Shown: positions 43,701-53,895 of the stretch, one piece after another
Layout of the letters: each line of letters opens with the position of its first letter
How positions within the stretch are numbered: the first letter of the stretch is position 1
DNA from: Acanthaster planci
Lineage: Eukaryota > Echinodermata > Asteroidea > Valvatida > Acanthasteridae
NCBI RefSeq assembly: GCF_001949145.1
Contig: NW_019091362.1
Coordinates: forward strand, 5,414,643 to 5,468,537
Length of the DNA stretch: 53,895 bases
Direction: 5' to 3'
Notes under the pieces: generated by a model
The model's input: the letters and a program-made list of their open reading frames with translations, nothing else
Database searches by the model: none
What the model was told of the DNA's origin: nothing
Program-made: the position numbers and the translations under genes

Positions 43701-45940
43701 AACATAGAGGTATGTTTGGATGCTGTATAAATCAATCTCAAACGTCTTAGCTCAGAGATGTTCTTTTACGTGCAGTCTTAGATATATCTTGAATGAGTGC
43801 AATCTTCGTAATACAGATTAAAGTTTACAAATTAATAGTAAGAGCCGAGGATCTTTATTTTTTTTCCCTATATTAAAGCTCATTTGCAAACAAATCAAAA
43901 ACCGTAGAATCGGGACAGAAAACAGAAGGATTTTACTGTGGAGCGTTGTTTTCACGGACGGTTTTTTTCTCAAAAAGCAACGAAAAGCACAGCTGTATGA
44001 CGTAAAGAACTGTACATGTTGATAGCACCCTGACATGTAGTACAAAATGCACACTGGACTAGGTACAAAGTCTTTTTTCTGTTTTACACACCTCAATTTA
44101 TTACAGACTGCAGGTCTATAAAGTTAAACGCCTTTGATTTTGATACATTAGAGAAAACCCCTCCTTTATTTAAATTATTTCTTCGCCAAATACACAAATA
44201 AAAATGCGTGTTTCCAGATTTGACAACAAACTGAAATTATAACAGAATACTGAGACAGAAAAAACAGAGCAGTATTTTACTTTAAAAGTTACAGGTCTAT
44301 ACAAGTGAAATGAGCGTGGACACTGATCGGCATAATAGACCAACAAGCTAACCATTTCACACTTGGGCAAAATTTAGGACCTTATGCATCAGCAAGATCA
44401 CTTTAATATCATTCATCCTCCACGCTTGGAAAGTTGCTCATGATATCAAAACAAATGATGTCAATAAATACATCTTACTGAATAGTTTCCAGTAAAAAGA
44501 TCCAACATAAATTTGACTAGAAACCGATCACACCCTAATACATTTTGTTTGGACAACCAGTTGTATTGTCAAAAACAACTACATATAAATAAAATCCACT
44601 ATACGTCAAGATACACCACTTTCCGACATTGGTCATTATTGGTCAGGCCTATTACGATCTGTATGATTTTTTTTTAAAGAAATAGGAGCAGCACATTCTT
44701 CAGACCGACTAATTTCCCCTTGCGCACCATACATGTCGCGGGCACGCCGGTATGTGACGATCGCAACTCAAACTTTTAAACCCAAGATGGAAGGAGCCGT
44801 GTCCTATCCAGTTTTTATAATGGAGATTAAACATACAAACACACAGACGGGCAGCTCCTATTCAAGACAACGGCGGGGTACCGTAGTCGAGACGGCACTA
44901 AACTAAATCCAAAAGTGTAGGCAAATTCACCCATCGGTACAGGGAATTTACACACAGTTGAAGAATTCTGGCCATAAAATGATATGAAGACATTTTCTGA
45001 TTGTGGAAAAAAGTCCTCTTCTTAGTTAATCTGGCGATTGCAGATTCAAAAAAAAGCGGTCCCAACATTTGAAAAGAAGAGATAGCAGTACAAAAGAGTA
45101 CAAAAGGAGCGTCTTTTTAAAACACATGTTAACAAATGCATGCAATCTAAGTGTGTTACGCGCAATTTGCAATGTACGCGCTGTCATTCATCGTTTCGCC
45201 CACTGCTTGACCACGCTTTTTAAAATCAAGGTTATACACGCAAAACTGGTGGTCTACGTGTTTATATGTCTGTGCGCATAGCTTATGCGATTCATTGTGA
45301 CATTCTTTTTTGCGTACCAACCGCTCCACCTTTCCTGTGATAGCGACTCGTCTAGTGATGGTTCGTGTAATTTGTCGCATGATGTTTGTGTCGTTGAATA
45401 AACTACAAGGTCTTCGAACCAAGACTAGAGGTCATTCAGCCATTACACCTAGCACAAGCTCCTGGGTTTCGTGCAACGTTTATATAATTAAACGGCCACA
45501 AAACAGCGTCAGAATACTGAAAATGTAGACAAACGACTTGTTTAGGAAACTTACAATACCGGCGTTTCACAATAGTTAGCCTCCAAGAGTTAAACACGCG
45601 TTGGCCAACCACAACGTGCAAAATCTGTCGACCCAATCCGGTTTGTAAGTGTGACGTCACATCAGTTTAACATAGAGTTACGTGCATTGATCGCCGTTTA
45701 CATGGAACGAGAAGCTAACGCTCAATTTCAGTCATTATTCAATGGGAGCCTGCAAATCGTGGCACGTGTATGACGAAGTCACTTACGAACTGCATGGTCC
45801 GCTTGCGCATTTGGAAGGGGTCGACAGAGTTCGCGCGTTGTAATTGGCCAAAGCGTTGTAAACTCTTGGACGCGCAGTATTGTGAATCGCCCGTATTTCT
45901 ATACTACAGGTACATGTGAAACATTTGCTCCCCCGTCTTA
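43701..45940. other. Repeat-derived intergenic DNA, no recognised gene
   Basis: It contains the second copy of the 43438 repeat (45066-45300), a copy of the 41182-41245 repeat (near 44896-44962), and an end motif of the gene D intron MITE (near 45408). No coding motif is recognised in the many short frames. Confidence 0.4.
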
Positions 45941-45941
45941 A

Positions 45942-46116
45942 TTAAAAGGCCAGTTCACACTTGGTGTGAAAGCAATAAAAAGGCGTATATCTGTGACGTC
46001 AGATCAAATACTTCTGTTGTGAATTCGTGCAACTTGAGCGAACTGTCACTTCAAATTTGTCATGACGTCAACTTAGCTTCGCTTTCGCGTTCACGTGAAG
46101 TATGAACTAGCCTTAA
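45942..46116. mobile_element. MITE with GGC(C/T)AGTTCA ends
   Basis: TTAAAAGGCCAGTTCACACT at the left is mirrored by AGTATGAACTAGCCTTAA at the right, each beside a TTAA. The body is non-coding and carries TGACGTCA near 45994 and TGACGTCAA near 46065, plus TTCACGTGAA at 46090-46099. The 175-bp size and TTAA edges fit a small DNA transposon derivative. Confidence 0.65.
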
Positions 46117-46427
46117 GTCCTCCCCATCAACGAAGAATCGGCGTGGATCAATCATGAAAGTTCACCTATACCCAAACTTTACAGCGTTTTCAAATAAGGC
46201 ACTCTTCCTCTGTCGTTAACATCATGACGTTATACAATGAACCGAAGTTCTTTCTCCTTAAAGGATTTTTGGATCTTAAATGTAAACCTTAAGCCTATTC
46301 AAAGATGTCCATGGAGAGCCAACATTACAGAAAGCGTTGACTTGGAATCGTTCCACTTCCCTTGATTGTGAACCTTTAGAATGTAGTGACTGATTCCTGT
46401 CATTATTGTTTTTTGTTGTTCTTGTTG

Positions 46428-46690
46428 TGGTCGTAGTGGTCGATGTGGTCGATGTGGTCGTTGTGGTCGTTGTGGTCGTTGTGGTCGATGTGGTCGATGT
46501 GGTCGATGTGGTCGTTGTGGTCGTTGTGGTCGTTGTGGTCGATGTGGTGGATGNGTGGTCGTTGTGGTCGTTCTGGTCGATGTGGTCGATGTGGTCGATG
46601 TGGTCGATGTAGTCGTTGTGGTCGTTGTGGTCGTTCTGGTCGATGTGGTCGATGTGGTCGATGTAGTTATTGTGGTTGTTTGTTGTCGTC
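46428..46690. repeat. 9-bp minisatellite (GTGGTCGWT)n with one ambiguous base
   Basis: Units GTGGTCGAT and GTGGTCGTT alternate in irregular blocks, with variants such as CTGGTCGAT. A single N sits at 46554 next to a register slip. The 9-bp period keeps a reading frame open over two frames, which explains the low-complexity Val/Asp and Trp/Ser translations. It is not a gene. Confidence 0.95.
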
Positions 46691-48855
46691 GTCGTTGTTG
46701 TTGTTGAAGTTTGAGAGTGATGAAATTACTACAGGGGCTATTGTAGACAAAATTGTCACGTGATTACTGTTTGCAAGTTTATTTAACCCCCTATTCTATT
46801 TAACGATCGTTTGCCATCTTTTATTACAGCGGATTAAAAACAGTTGTGATGAGAAAATATGAATTTCGAGATATACTTACAAACCCACGAAGTCGTCAAA
46901 CTGATAATATGGTCGGTAAAAGCGAGGCATGAACGTTTTGACCATTTCCGTCAATAAATAAGCATACCTCAAAGATGTAGGTGCATGAATCGATTCAGAT
47001 TTTCCCCAATAAACGTCACTTTGAGCATGCATCTGCAGCTCATATATGGCACAAACGTTAGTGGACTGTTTACATGGGACCCGCACACCCATTTCCACCA
47101 GGTGTCTCAGACTTCTCCCTGTCATTATGTGGTTCTCAATACACAGTGAAGTTTGTAAGGACCTGCCATCGGTCAACTGTCACTACTTACATAGTGTAAA
47201 AGAATAACTTACATACCATTTTACTTCATATTGTAAGTCTATGAACTACCTATCTGGAAACTATAGGCCTATGTACCTGTAATGGGAGGAAACAATGTGG
47301 TAAAGTTTCCACCGTCAGATACATCAATAAAATATAACTGGATTTGTTGGATTATTTTTTTAAAGCTCTGCTCCCAAAATAAACAATATTCAATGTAGTT
47401 TTGTTATTACTGACATTAAGACTGCCTGGAAAATTCATAGTTCCGTCACATGATCTGTTGACCCAGATAGTTAAGTAGATCGTTTGCGACACCATATATG
47501 TTTGGGCTTCACTTACCATCACCTCGAAGTAATCAGTGTCCAAACCATGTTCCTGATGATCTGTTCACTTGCACACGTTTTTGATCGTGTCGACTCGGTC
47601 AAAAACTACTACAACTATCTTATAGTGGTCCATATCGTGTCATGAAAAGAGGGAACAAATACTTTATTTTAGACACGGTAAACACGATTTAAATAGTGTC
47701 GACAGACTGAAAGTGGCACACGCAGATTTCGAATCAAAATCATCTTCAACTAGACCAACTCCTAGGTTTTCATTAAAGTCAATGTAATTTGAAAGGGGGG
47801 GGCTGATGAAGGGAATTCATTGCATGCATACATGCATAGCGGCCATGCATGAGGCCATGTGGTAGTTGAAAAAAAACAGACTTCAGTAGGTAGAAAAATG
47901 CTCGATTCTTGAAATTCACACCCCTTGGTGCGTGATGAGTTTACAAAGAGGCTCAGCGTGGACTGCAAAACCTCCAGTCTCTCTTCTTGACGACTGCGCT
48001 GAGTTCTACCTCCCTGTGGTTTTTCTACGTCAAAGTTTGTCAGTCACAGCTGCGTGGGCTTTGAAAATTGGGTCGCCGGCGTTTGCCCCTCACAGCCAAT
48101 GGGTCCATGCACGTAGCCGATTCCTATCTTGAATACACTTTGATGGTAACATTTATTCATAAACTCGGCAGGCAATTTTTTATTTAATTAATTTGGTTAA
48201 GCACCAGCAGGCTAACTTTTGTTTCTCCTTGGCAGTTGCGAGTTATTTTGTAAGCTCGAATTTAAAGTACATATTACTAAACACGCGTTTGCCAGCCAAT
48301 TTTCATACTGGTTCTGAGAGCAACTGATAGGATTTGGACCAACAAAATCAGATGTAGAGCTAATTTCTGTTGGACTTGAAAAATAAACCAACTTTTTAAC
48401 CAACAGCTTTATGGTTTATGTGGTCAGAAGCTATCTGTTGAACGACAGTCGAACTTTAACAGTATGTTTTTTCCCACCACTTTCATGATGCCAAGTGTCC
48501 AATTAAGAGTTGGATCAAATTACATGTCTTGGCGAAGCTCATCTTTCTAGAAATCTTTATAAACATACGTTGCTACATTTTGGCAGGCGGATAGATACGA
48601 GGAGGATATCACTTTCATTATTGATGATTTAGGTTGGATTTTAGGAAGAGCTAAAATATTCGTAGATTGTCATACCCCAGGATAACACTCCTGTGTTACC
48701 GTTTAATGCACAAATTGGTTTAAGAAGATAAACTGAGAATTTTCTGAGAAGCCAGGATGGTATTTGGTAAGGGCTAGATGCTTCGCTTGAGTTGATATTT
48801 CTCAAGCATCTCGCCCACGTCATAAGCTGGCGTGCTGGTTGCTGGCTCCTCTCCC
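46691..48855. other. Stretch with no recognised gene
   Basis: Frames of 60-99 codons on both strands have no motif and no exon context. GCATGCATACATGCAT and GGCCATGCATGAGGCC near 47820-47855 form a short palindrome-rich patch. The gene E 5' flank begins near 48860. Confidence 0.4.
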
Positions 48856-48859
48856 TCCA

Positions 48860-49621
48860 TTTCGGGGATGACAGTTAAACTCAACTACACAATAAATTGT
48901 TCAATATCTGTTCCAATTTTCCTCTCACCGGGCTTCAGTTCTTTTGTCAAATACACCTAATTACTACAACTCCAAGCATGCACAGAACTTAACCAGATGT
49001 CAAAGCAATTAATCTTTTTAATTGAGTTTTAAAATAGGAATGTGAATCATAATCAGGAAGTAATCTATACTTTCTAGTGCAAATTCCGATATGACGGATA
49101 TGAGAATAAAGCAATGCGCTTATTTTGTTAATCAATTCAGTATCCTTTTCCTGTGGTTAATTATTGTGGCTGTGATGGGAAAGCATTTTGTCAGTATTCA
49201 GCTGTCGAAAAATGTAGGCCTATTGATTGTTTTGCCCTTCATTCTGCTCTTATTGATAATGTGAGATCAAGAACATAATAGACTTAGATTTCGAAGCAAC
49301 CGTGTACAAACTAGGCTCTGTTACCAATTTCATTTGATATGCAATATCAAAATCAGTCTATAAATTGGGGATAAGAATCTTATTGCCTCGATTTTTCTTT
49401 CTCGGCTATTTTAAGAAGCTCATACAATTTCGAGGTTTTTGGTTTCATTGTTTGTGAATTCTGTAGTCTTTGAATACTCATGGAAAACCCATGGGACAAA
49501 AAAGTATAAAAGCCAGTCTAGCATCAAGAGACAAATCACTGACCTGGAAGCTTTTCATACCATAAGCTTCGAGTAACTGACACGACGTTATTGATTCGGC
49601 CATCATCTGCAATCCGTCATC
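48860..49621 (+). promoter_or_regulatory. Promoter region of gene E, with TATAAAAG at 49505-49512
   Basis: Collinear with the gene D 5' flank. The strongest conservation is TGGAAAACCCATGG followed by AAAAAAGTATAAA about 16 nt later. The TATA element predicts transcription from about 49535, giving a leader of roughly 90 nt before the ATG at 49622. Confidence 0.65.
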
Positions 49622-49897
49622 ATGAAGATTCTTGTTTTCCTGGCGTCTACAGTTGCTCTGGCGAGTACGTTTGTAGCCAATAGCTCATTTTCATTGCATC
49701 AATTGAGGGTGCACGTTCTTTTACTTTAATTTGCAAATTAGTTTCCAAAATGTTTCCGTCATCATGAAGATTTTTGTTTTCCTGGCGTCTACAGTTGCTC
49801 TAGCGAGTACGTTTGTAGCCAATAGCTCATTCTCATTGCATCAATTGAGGGTGCACGTTCTTTTACTTTAATTTGCAAATTAGTTTACAAAATGTTT
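49614..49897 (+). repeat. 142-bp tandem duplication containing the signal-peptide exon of gene E
   Basis: Unit 1 is 49614-49755 and unit 2 is 49756-49897. They are almost identical, from CCGTCATCATGAAGATT to AAAATGTTT. Each holds a complete 43-nt first exon (49622-49664 and 49764-49806) with ATG and GA|GTACGT donor. The two exons differ by Leu versus Phe at residue 4. Reading through the first donor meets a stop near 49727, so the second copy could be used only from its own start of transcription. Confidence 0.9.
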
Positions 49898-52430
49898 GTA
49901 ACAACTTATAGTACGTACCAACATAAACGCACTCATACCTTTCGCATTACTGCAGTATCTATCTATCATGGAATACTTTATAAACTCCTGAAACTAAAGG
50001 TTTTGACCAATGGAACAGGACGAAACAAAAGTAATCGTAGTAGACATCGTAATGTTCACAACAGAACCCTTCCAATGATCAATTAGTAGATGAATTCCTA
50101 AAATATTTGGATTTCAAACCGATCGTCAGACAAATCATAATATTGGCTGTTGAGAACCATAGATTTTTCCCATGGGAGGTCTCTAAGTATGCAGTATATA
50201 GTTGTATGTTGCCTTTCCTGCAGCTTCCTATAATTTGCTGGCTGTGTGAACTGTTTAAGATTTCATGAGTTTTTATAAAATACGTCTTACACTTAACATG
50301 TCAGATTTTCTTTATTAAAGTCTAACGGATTGCATAAAATGCAACCAATACTTGTGTGCTTTTTGACCTGACAGGGGCTGCATCAACAGGGGATATTCAG
50401 AACGTGTACCAATTTGGCAAGATGATCATGTGCCTTGGAGACCTCGGGTACTTTGAAGGGTTAGAATACAACGGCTACGGCTGTTACTGTGGTTATGGAG
50501 GGGAGGGCACACCGCTGGACGAAACTGACACGTACGTAATACCACAACTTTTTTTCAACCCTTTCAAGCTGGTTCGTGCTACGCTCTTTCCTTAAGGTTC
50601 AACAAAAACAAAACGACTTCATTTAATCACACATTAGGCCTAAAAACAATGCGAATAGTTGTCATTTTCCGGTTAATTTCTAAATGGCACACTTGGTCGA
50701 TTTAGGGCGGGAGTGCAATATTTCAAAGGCTTATCCCTCAAGATGGTTTGAGGTTTGCTCCTTGGTTCAGTGAATATTGCTTTGTGTCGGCCAGGTATGC
50801 AATGAAATGGCTGCAGCATCCTTTTACTAGACAGACTGTAGGACTGTTATCCTGGGCTCTATCCAACTTATACAGTCATAACAAACAAGAGGACAGGATT
50901 CCGTCGTTTGATAGCAGTTTTAATCCGTCTGTACACATGTACAAGCACTGCATGGGTTTGACACATGGGTTCAAGCAGTGCGTCATCAGTCCCTCCTCTC
51001 AAGTAGCCCGCCCTTGTTAGAGTTGGACTGGTAGGCTGCTTTGAAAAGCTAAATGTGAACATAAAGGTGGTGAATTACAGGATTGAGCCTCTGGCAATAA
51101 TGTATTACATGAACTTTAACCTTCAATTAGACAGGTACATAACCCTGAGACAAGCCAAGTATTAAATTAATATTGGGTCATAGAGATGAATCTGGTTTGA
51201 AGCTCTTTTAACTGAAGAAATAAGGCCAAAGCCTACTTCATTTTAAGCCCTTGAAAAACCACTTTATATGTCCAATGATGACAGTCGTACGTTTGCTTTA
51301 TTCATCCCAAATTATGTTTTTGAACCCTGAAAACCCTGCGATTCTGTGCAGATTGCTGGCATGTGGTTGCGATAGATACATTCGGCCTGCGAACTCGTCG
51401 CCTTGGGCTGCATTGCCGCGCACACAAAGCACGCCCTCTGCCACACTGAAGTGCGCATTCTGCCAAATGAGATGTGCGGTAGTAACACAGACAACACTCT
51501 AAGACATAATTCCCCTATAAAACAAAATAGATCCGGATTCCCTTTTAATGTCACAGGCATGTTTTTTAGTCCTTACAGCAAATTAGTAAGTCAATAAAAA
51601 CCCTGAATCCACCTCCACTATACATGATATGGGCCTAAAAACCTTTTTATTAATCAAATTACATTTCTTTTTCTATTCAGCTGTTGTAAACTGCACGATG
51701 AATGTTACGGGAGAGCCAAAACGGACGAAATCGGTTGCTGGGCCATAGAAACTTATGGCACCATTTACGACTACGAGAAATACACCGACGAATCTGGCAA
51801 TTGTGCCATCAAATGCAGTAAGTCATAATTATTCAGTTTGATATATTCTTTACATTTGGATTTATAATTTGCTGCAGTTGGACACACCTGTGGTCATGTA
51901 GTTACAACTACGCTACTTCAAATGAACAATAATATTTAAATAGTGAAACAACGAAAGTGAAATCTGTTTACCAAAATTCCATTTCATCAATGAATTTAAT
52001 TCGTAGAAGTGTATACGACTGAATTCAACGCTCTCGTTGCTCATTTTGTGTTGGGTAAGGTTTTCTGATGTATGCAAATGTAGTGTCTGTAGTCATTTGT
52101 TCAGGGGTATGTTGAAGACCTCATTGGGATTGTGAGAGAGGTCTTTACCTTGTCCTGATTATGATCAACTGGACACACTCCAGTTATGTTCACACCAGCT
52201 AACACAGGACAGGGTAGCTGCGTCATTTGAGAATATTTTTCCATATCTCAGCCGTTAATCTTCAGTTTTATCATTTTACAGCTAAAGAGGAGGATTACCC
52301 ATGGTACGTCATAAGAACCAAATGCAAAGCCTTCATGTGTGAATGCGACCGCATTGGGGCGCAGTGCTTTGCCGACAAGCGGTCTACCTTCAATCCCAAG
52401 CTCATCGACTACGATAACGACAACTGCTAG
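49622..52430 (+). CDS. Secreted phospholipase A2, acidic paralogue (gene E)
   Basis: Exons: 49622-49664 (or the duplicate 49764-49806), 50375-50531, 51681-51817, 52282-52430 (486 nt, 161 aa). I chose the first exon nearest the TATA box. All introns are GT-AG. The signal start is [19 protein letters not shown], the calcium loop [13 protein letters not shown], the active-site helix CCKLHDECY and CECDR are all intact, with 14 cysteines. The mature part has about 15 K/R against 26 D/E, net about -11. It differs from gene D mostly in exon 3 (10 of about 45 residues), mainly in the segment after the active-site helix. Exon 4 is identical in protein to gene D, with three silent changes in 149 nt. 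The residue at the exon 1-2 junction is Arg here and Ser in D. Confidence 0.88.
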
Positions 52431-52906
52431 TTCGTATGCTGCTGGATTCCTTGAGTGGAAGCCAAAGCAATGAAAACTTTATCAAGATTACCGAAATTAT
52501 ATTAAACGTACTTGTTTAATCAATGTGGCAACAATTTGGCAGAAACAAGGGTAAAGGGCGCACAATATTTTTTTTTAATTGAAGTAATCAGAGTGTCTCA
52601 GATTATTTTTTTCCGAACGTTATTTCATTTATGAAGCAAGGAGTAAAATATGAAAACACTTTTTATTGAAGCATATATGCGTTTGGGTTTGCTGCTATCA
52701 GATCACCAATGATCATGGAGGGATCTGTTCTACATACTACCCATTGCTTCAAAGAATATGAAGGAAATGAAAACAATATAAGTGTGTGCCTTTCACCATG
52801 GGTCTCACAAAATAAAGGCAATGCCTATCTTACACAAAAATGAAAACGAATCACAGGAACTGAATTAAGATGTGTTCAAATTGTCGGTGAATTTAAGAAT
52901 AATAAA
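52431..52906 (+). terminator. Gene E 3' UTR with AATAAA at 52901-52906
   Basis: GCTGGATTCCTTGAGTGGAA and AGCCAAAGCAATG follow the stop exactly as in gene D. The signal lies 476 nt after the stop in the conserved context GTTCAAATTGTCGGTGAA ... AATAAAATAGA. Confidence 0.6.
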
Positions 52907-53260
52907 ATAGACTATGCTGTACGCAAAGATTTTGAATGTAATGGTTTGTTGGGTAAAGGTGGTGGATGAAGTTTCTCTGAGGGTGTATGTGAACACTCGG
53001 TAAAGACAGCCACTAAACAGACCCAGTCCTGCGACAGTATGACCCGATCTAATGTTCAGACAAACTCGTACCAGGGACAGATTTGACATCGGACCTCAGC
53101 CCAGCTAATGACCACTACAAATTCCCTAAGGCATTTTGACACATGCGCAGATCCCAATAATGACAGGAGTACAATAGGATGATGTACATAATTAAGTCAT
53201 CTTGACAGGAGTGCATATCACTTTCAGACTAATAACTAAAAAAAAAAAAAAAGGTCTGCC
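52907..53260 (+). repeat. Duplicated 3' flank of the sPLA2 unit (copy E)
   Basis: GACAGCCACTAAACAGACCC, TTTGACATCGGACCTCAGCC, AATAGGATGATGTACATAAT and CTTTCAGACT align with the flanks of loci A and D. An A-tract at 53239-53252 follows and may be where the duplicated segment ends. Confidence 0.65.
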
Positions 53261-53630
53261 TGGGCTCAAATACTGCCGAACAAGTCATGTTCGAGACCAC
53301 AGGCTCTTCTGTCCCCTTTCCCGCAAGATGAACCCAGGACTTGGTATCACTCACAAAAGACGTTGGTGAATATAAGTACAGGTGCATGGCTAGCGCGATT
53401 GTGAAATGATTGCTGTATCGTCGTGTTATACGCATCCAGAAGTGTTGCACTTTAATGTTTGGAAAAATATTATCCCAGTGTTTTGTACGGAGAACGCACG
53501 GTAGAAGAAAATCCAAAGACAGAACAAGGACACTAAAATATGGGCAAGGGACGGCAGAGGAACTAATTTGTAATAACATCTATTTATGAACTTAAACTAG
53601 CAAAGTAATAACATAAATCAAAGTAAATCT
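53261..53630. other. Stretch with no recognised gene
   Basis: A 116-codon - strand frame (53579-53229) has no recognisable motif and runs through the A-tract. The segment GGGCTCAAATACTGCCGAAC, CACAGGCTCTTCTGTCCC resembles GGACTCAAACACTGCCAAAC, CACAGGCTCGGTCGTCCC near 40260-40316, so the duplicated flank may extend this far. Confidence 0.4.
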
Positions 53631-53895
53631 GGTGTTTTGGTTTGGTTTGCTTTGGTTTGGTTTGGTTTGCTTTGGTTTGGTTTGTTTGTTTGTTTGTTTG
53701 TTTGTTTGTTTGTTTGTTTGTTTGTTTGTTTTTTTGTTTGTTTGTTTGTTTGTTTGTTTGTTGGGTTGTTTGTTTGTTTGTTTGTTTGTTTGTTTGTTTG
53801 TTTGTTTGTTTGTTTGTTTGTTTGTTTGTTTGTTTGTTTGTTTGTTTGTTTGTTTGTTTGTTTGTTTGTTTGTTTGTTTGTTTGTTTGTTTGTTT
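53631..53895. repeat. (TTTG)n microsatellite running to the window edge
   Basis: It begins with TTTGGTTTGC-type interrupted units, then nearly pure TTTG from about 53680. There is one TTTTT interruption near 53729 and one GGG near 53763. Its true length is not known, because the window ends inside it. Confidence 0.97.

Noticed and set aside
43818-44096. 92-codon - strand frame with hydrophobic and Cys-rich segments
   Set aside because: Could suggest a small secreted or membrane protein, but it lies in repeat-derived DNA with no supporting promoter or splice signals.
46406-46763. Two long overlapping frames encoding Val/Asp and Trp/Ser repeats
   Set aside because: Produced by the 9-bp minisatellite, whose period keeps frames open; no start context or domain.

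Overview
This window is AT-rich animal nuclear DNA. It has spliced genes with GT-AG introns, many eukaryotic transposon remnants, microsatellites and one assembly gap. Its organising feature is a head-to-tail cluster of secreted phospholipase A2 (sPLA2) genes on the + strand. Gene architecture, the family, and the transposon mix (piggyBac, DIRS-like, probable Penelope-like, many foldback MITEs) suggest a marine invertebrate, most likely a deuterostome such as an echinoderm, hemichordate or lancelet. Reading alone cannot fix the species.

Layout. About 1-6100 is a repeat block dominated by a family carrying TGACGTCA palindromes, and it ends inside the third intron of an sPLA2 locus of which only the last exon is present (locus A, 6187-6335). 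About 6340-12290 holds the duplicated 3' flank of locus A and old transposon debris, including a likely Penelope-like remnant at 10742-11600. About 12290-15470 is the same TGACGTCA family in the opposite orientation. Gene B (16668-20521) is a complete four-exon sPLA2 with a strongly basic product; its introns and 3' flank hold three foldback or tRNA-like elements and a 517-base run of N. About 20.9-30.1 kb has no recognised host gene. It holds two copies of one dispersed repeat, the second split by a dead 2.5-kb piggyBac element (27110-29601). At 30461-31806 lies a broken sPLA2 copy (pseudogene C), truncated in exon 3 by a DIRS-like retroelement (about 31830-33290). Gene D (34296-39254) and gene E (49622-52430) are intact, acidic, closely related sPLA2 genes separated by about 10 kb of MITE- and satellite-rich DNA. 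The window ends in a long TTTG microsatellite.

How the genes relate. Genes B, D and E share the same four-exon plan (43, 157, 131 or 137, and 149 nt). Each encodes a 159-161 aa secreted precursor with a signal peptide, the glycine-rich calcium loop, the CCxxHDxCY active-site helix, a second-site Asp and 14 cysteines, as in group I sPLA2. C, D and E also share 5' flank and intron 1 sequence, and A, D and E share about 0.9 kb of 3' UTR and downstream sequence, so the array grew by segmental duplication of whole loci. The copies have since diverged: B has net charge about +14 and D and E about -11 by hand count. D and E differ at 10 of about 45 residues in exon 3 but are identical in exon 4. E has a 142-bp tandem duplication of its signal-peptide exon.

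No wholly new multi-gene system is claimed. The most interesting signals are the charge split and patchwork evolution of the array, the duplicated first exon, and the modular TGACGTCA/CACGTG repeat family present in both orientations around locus A.
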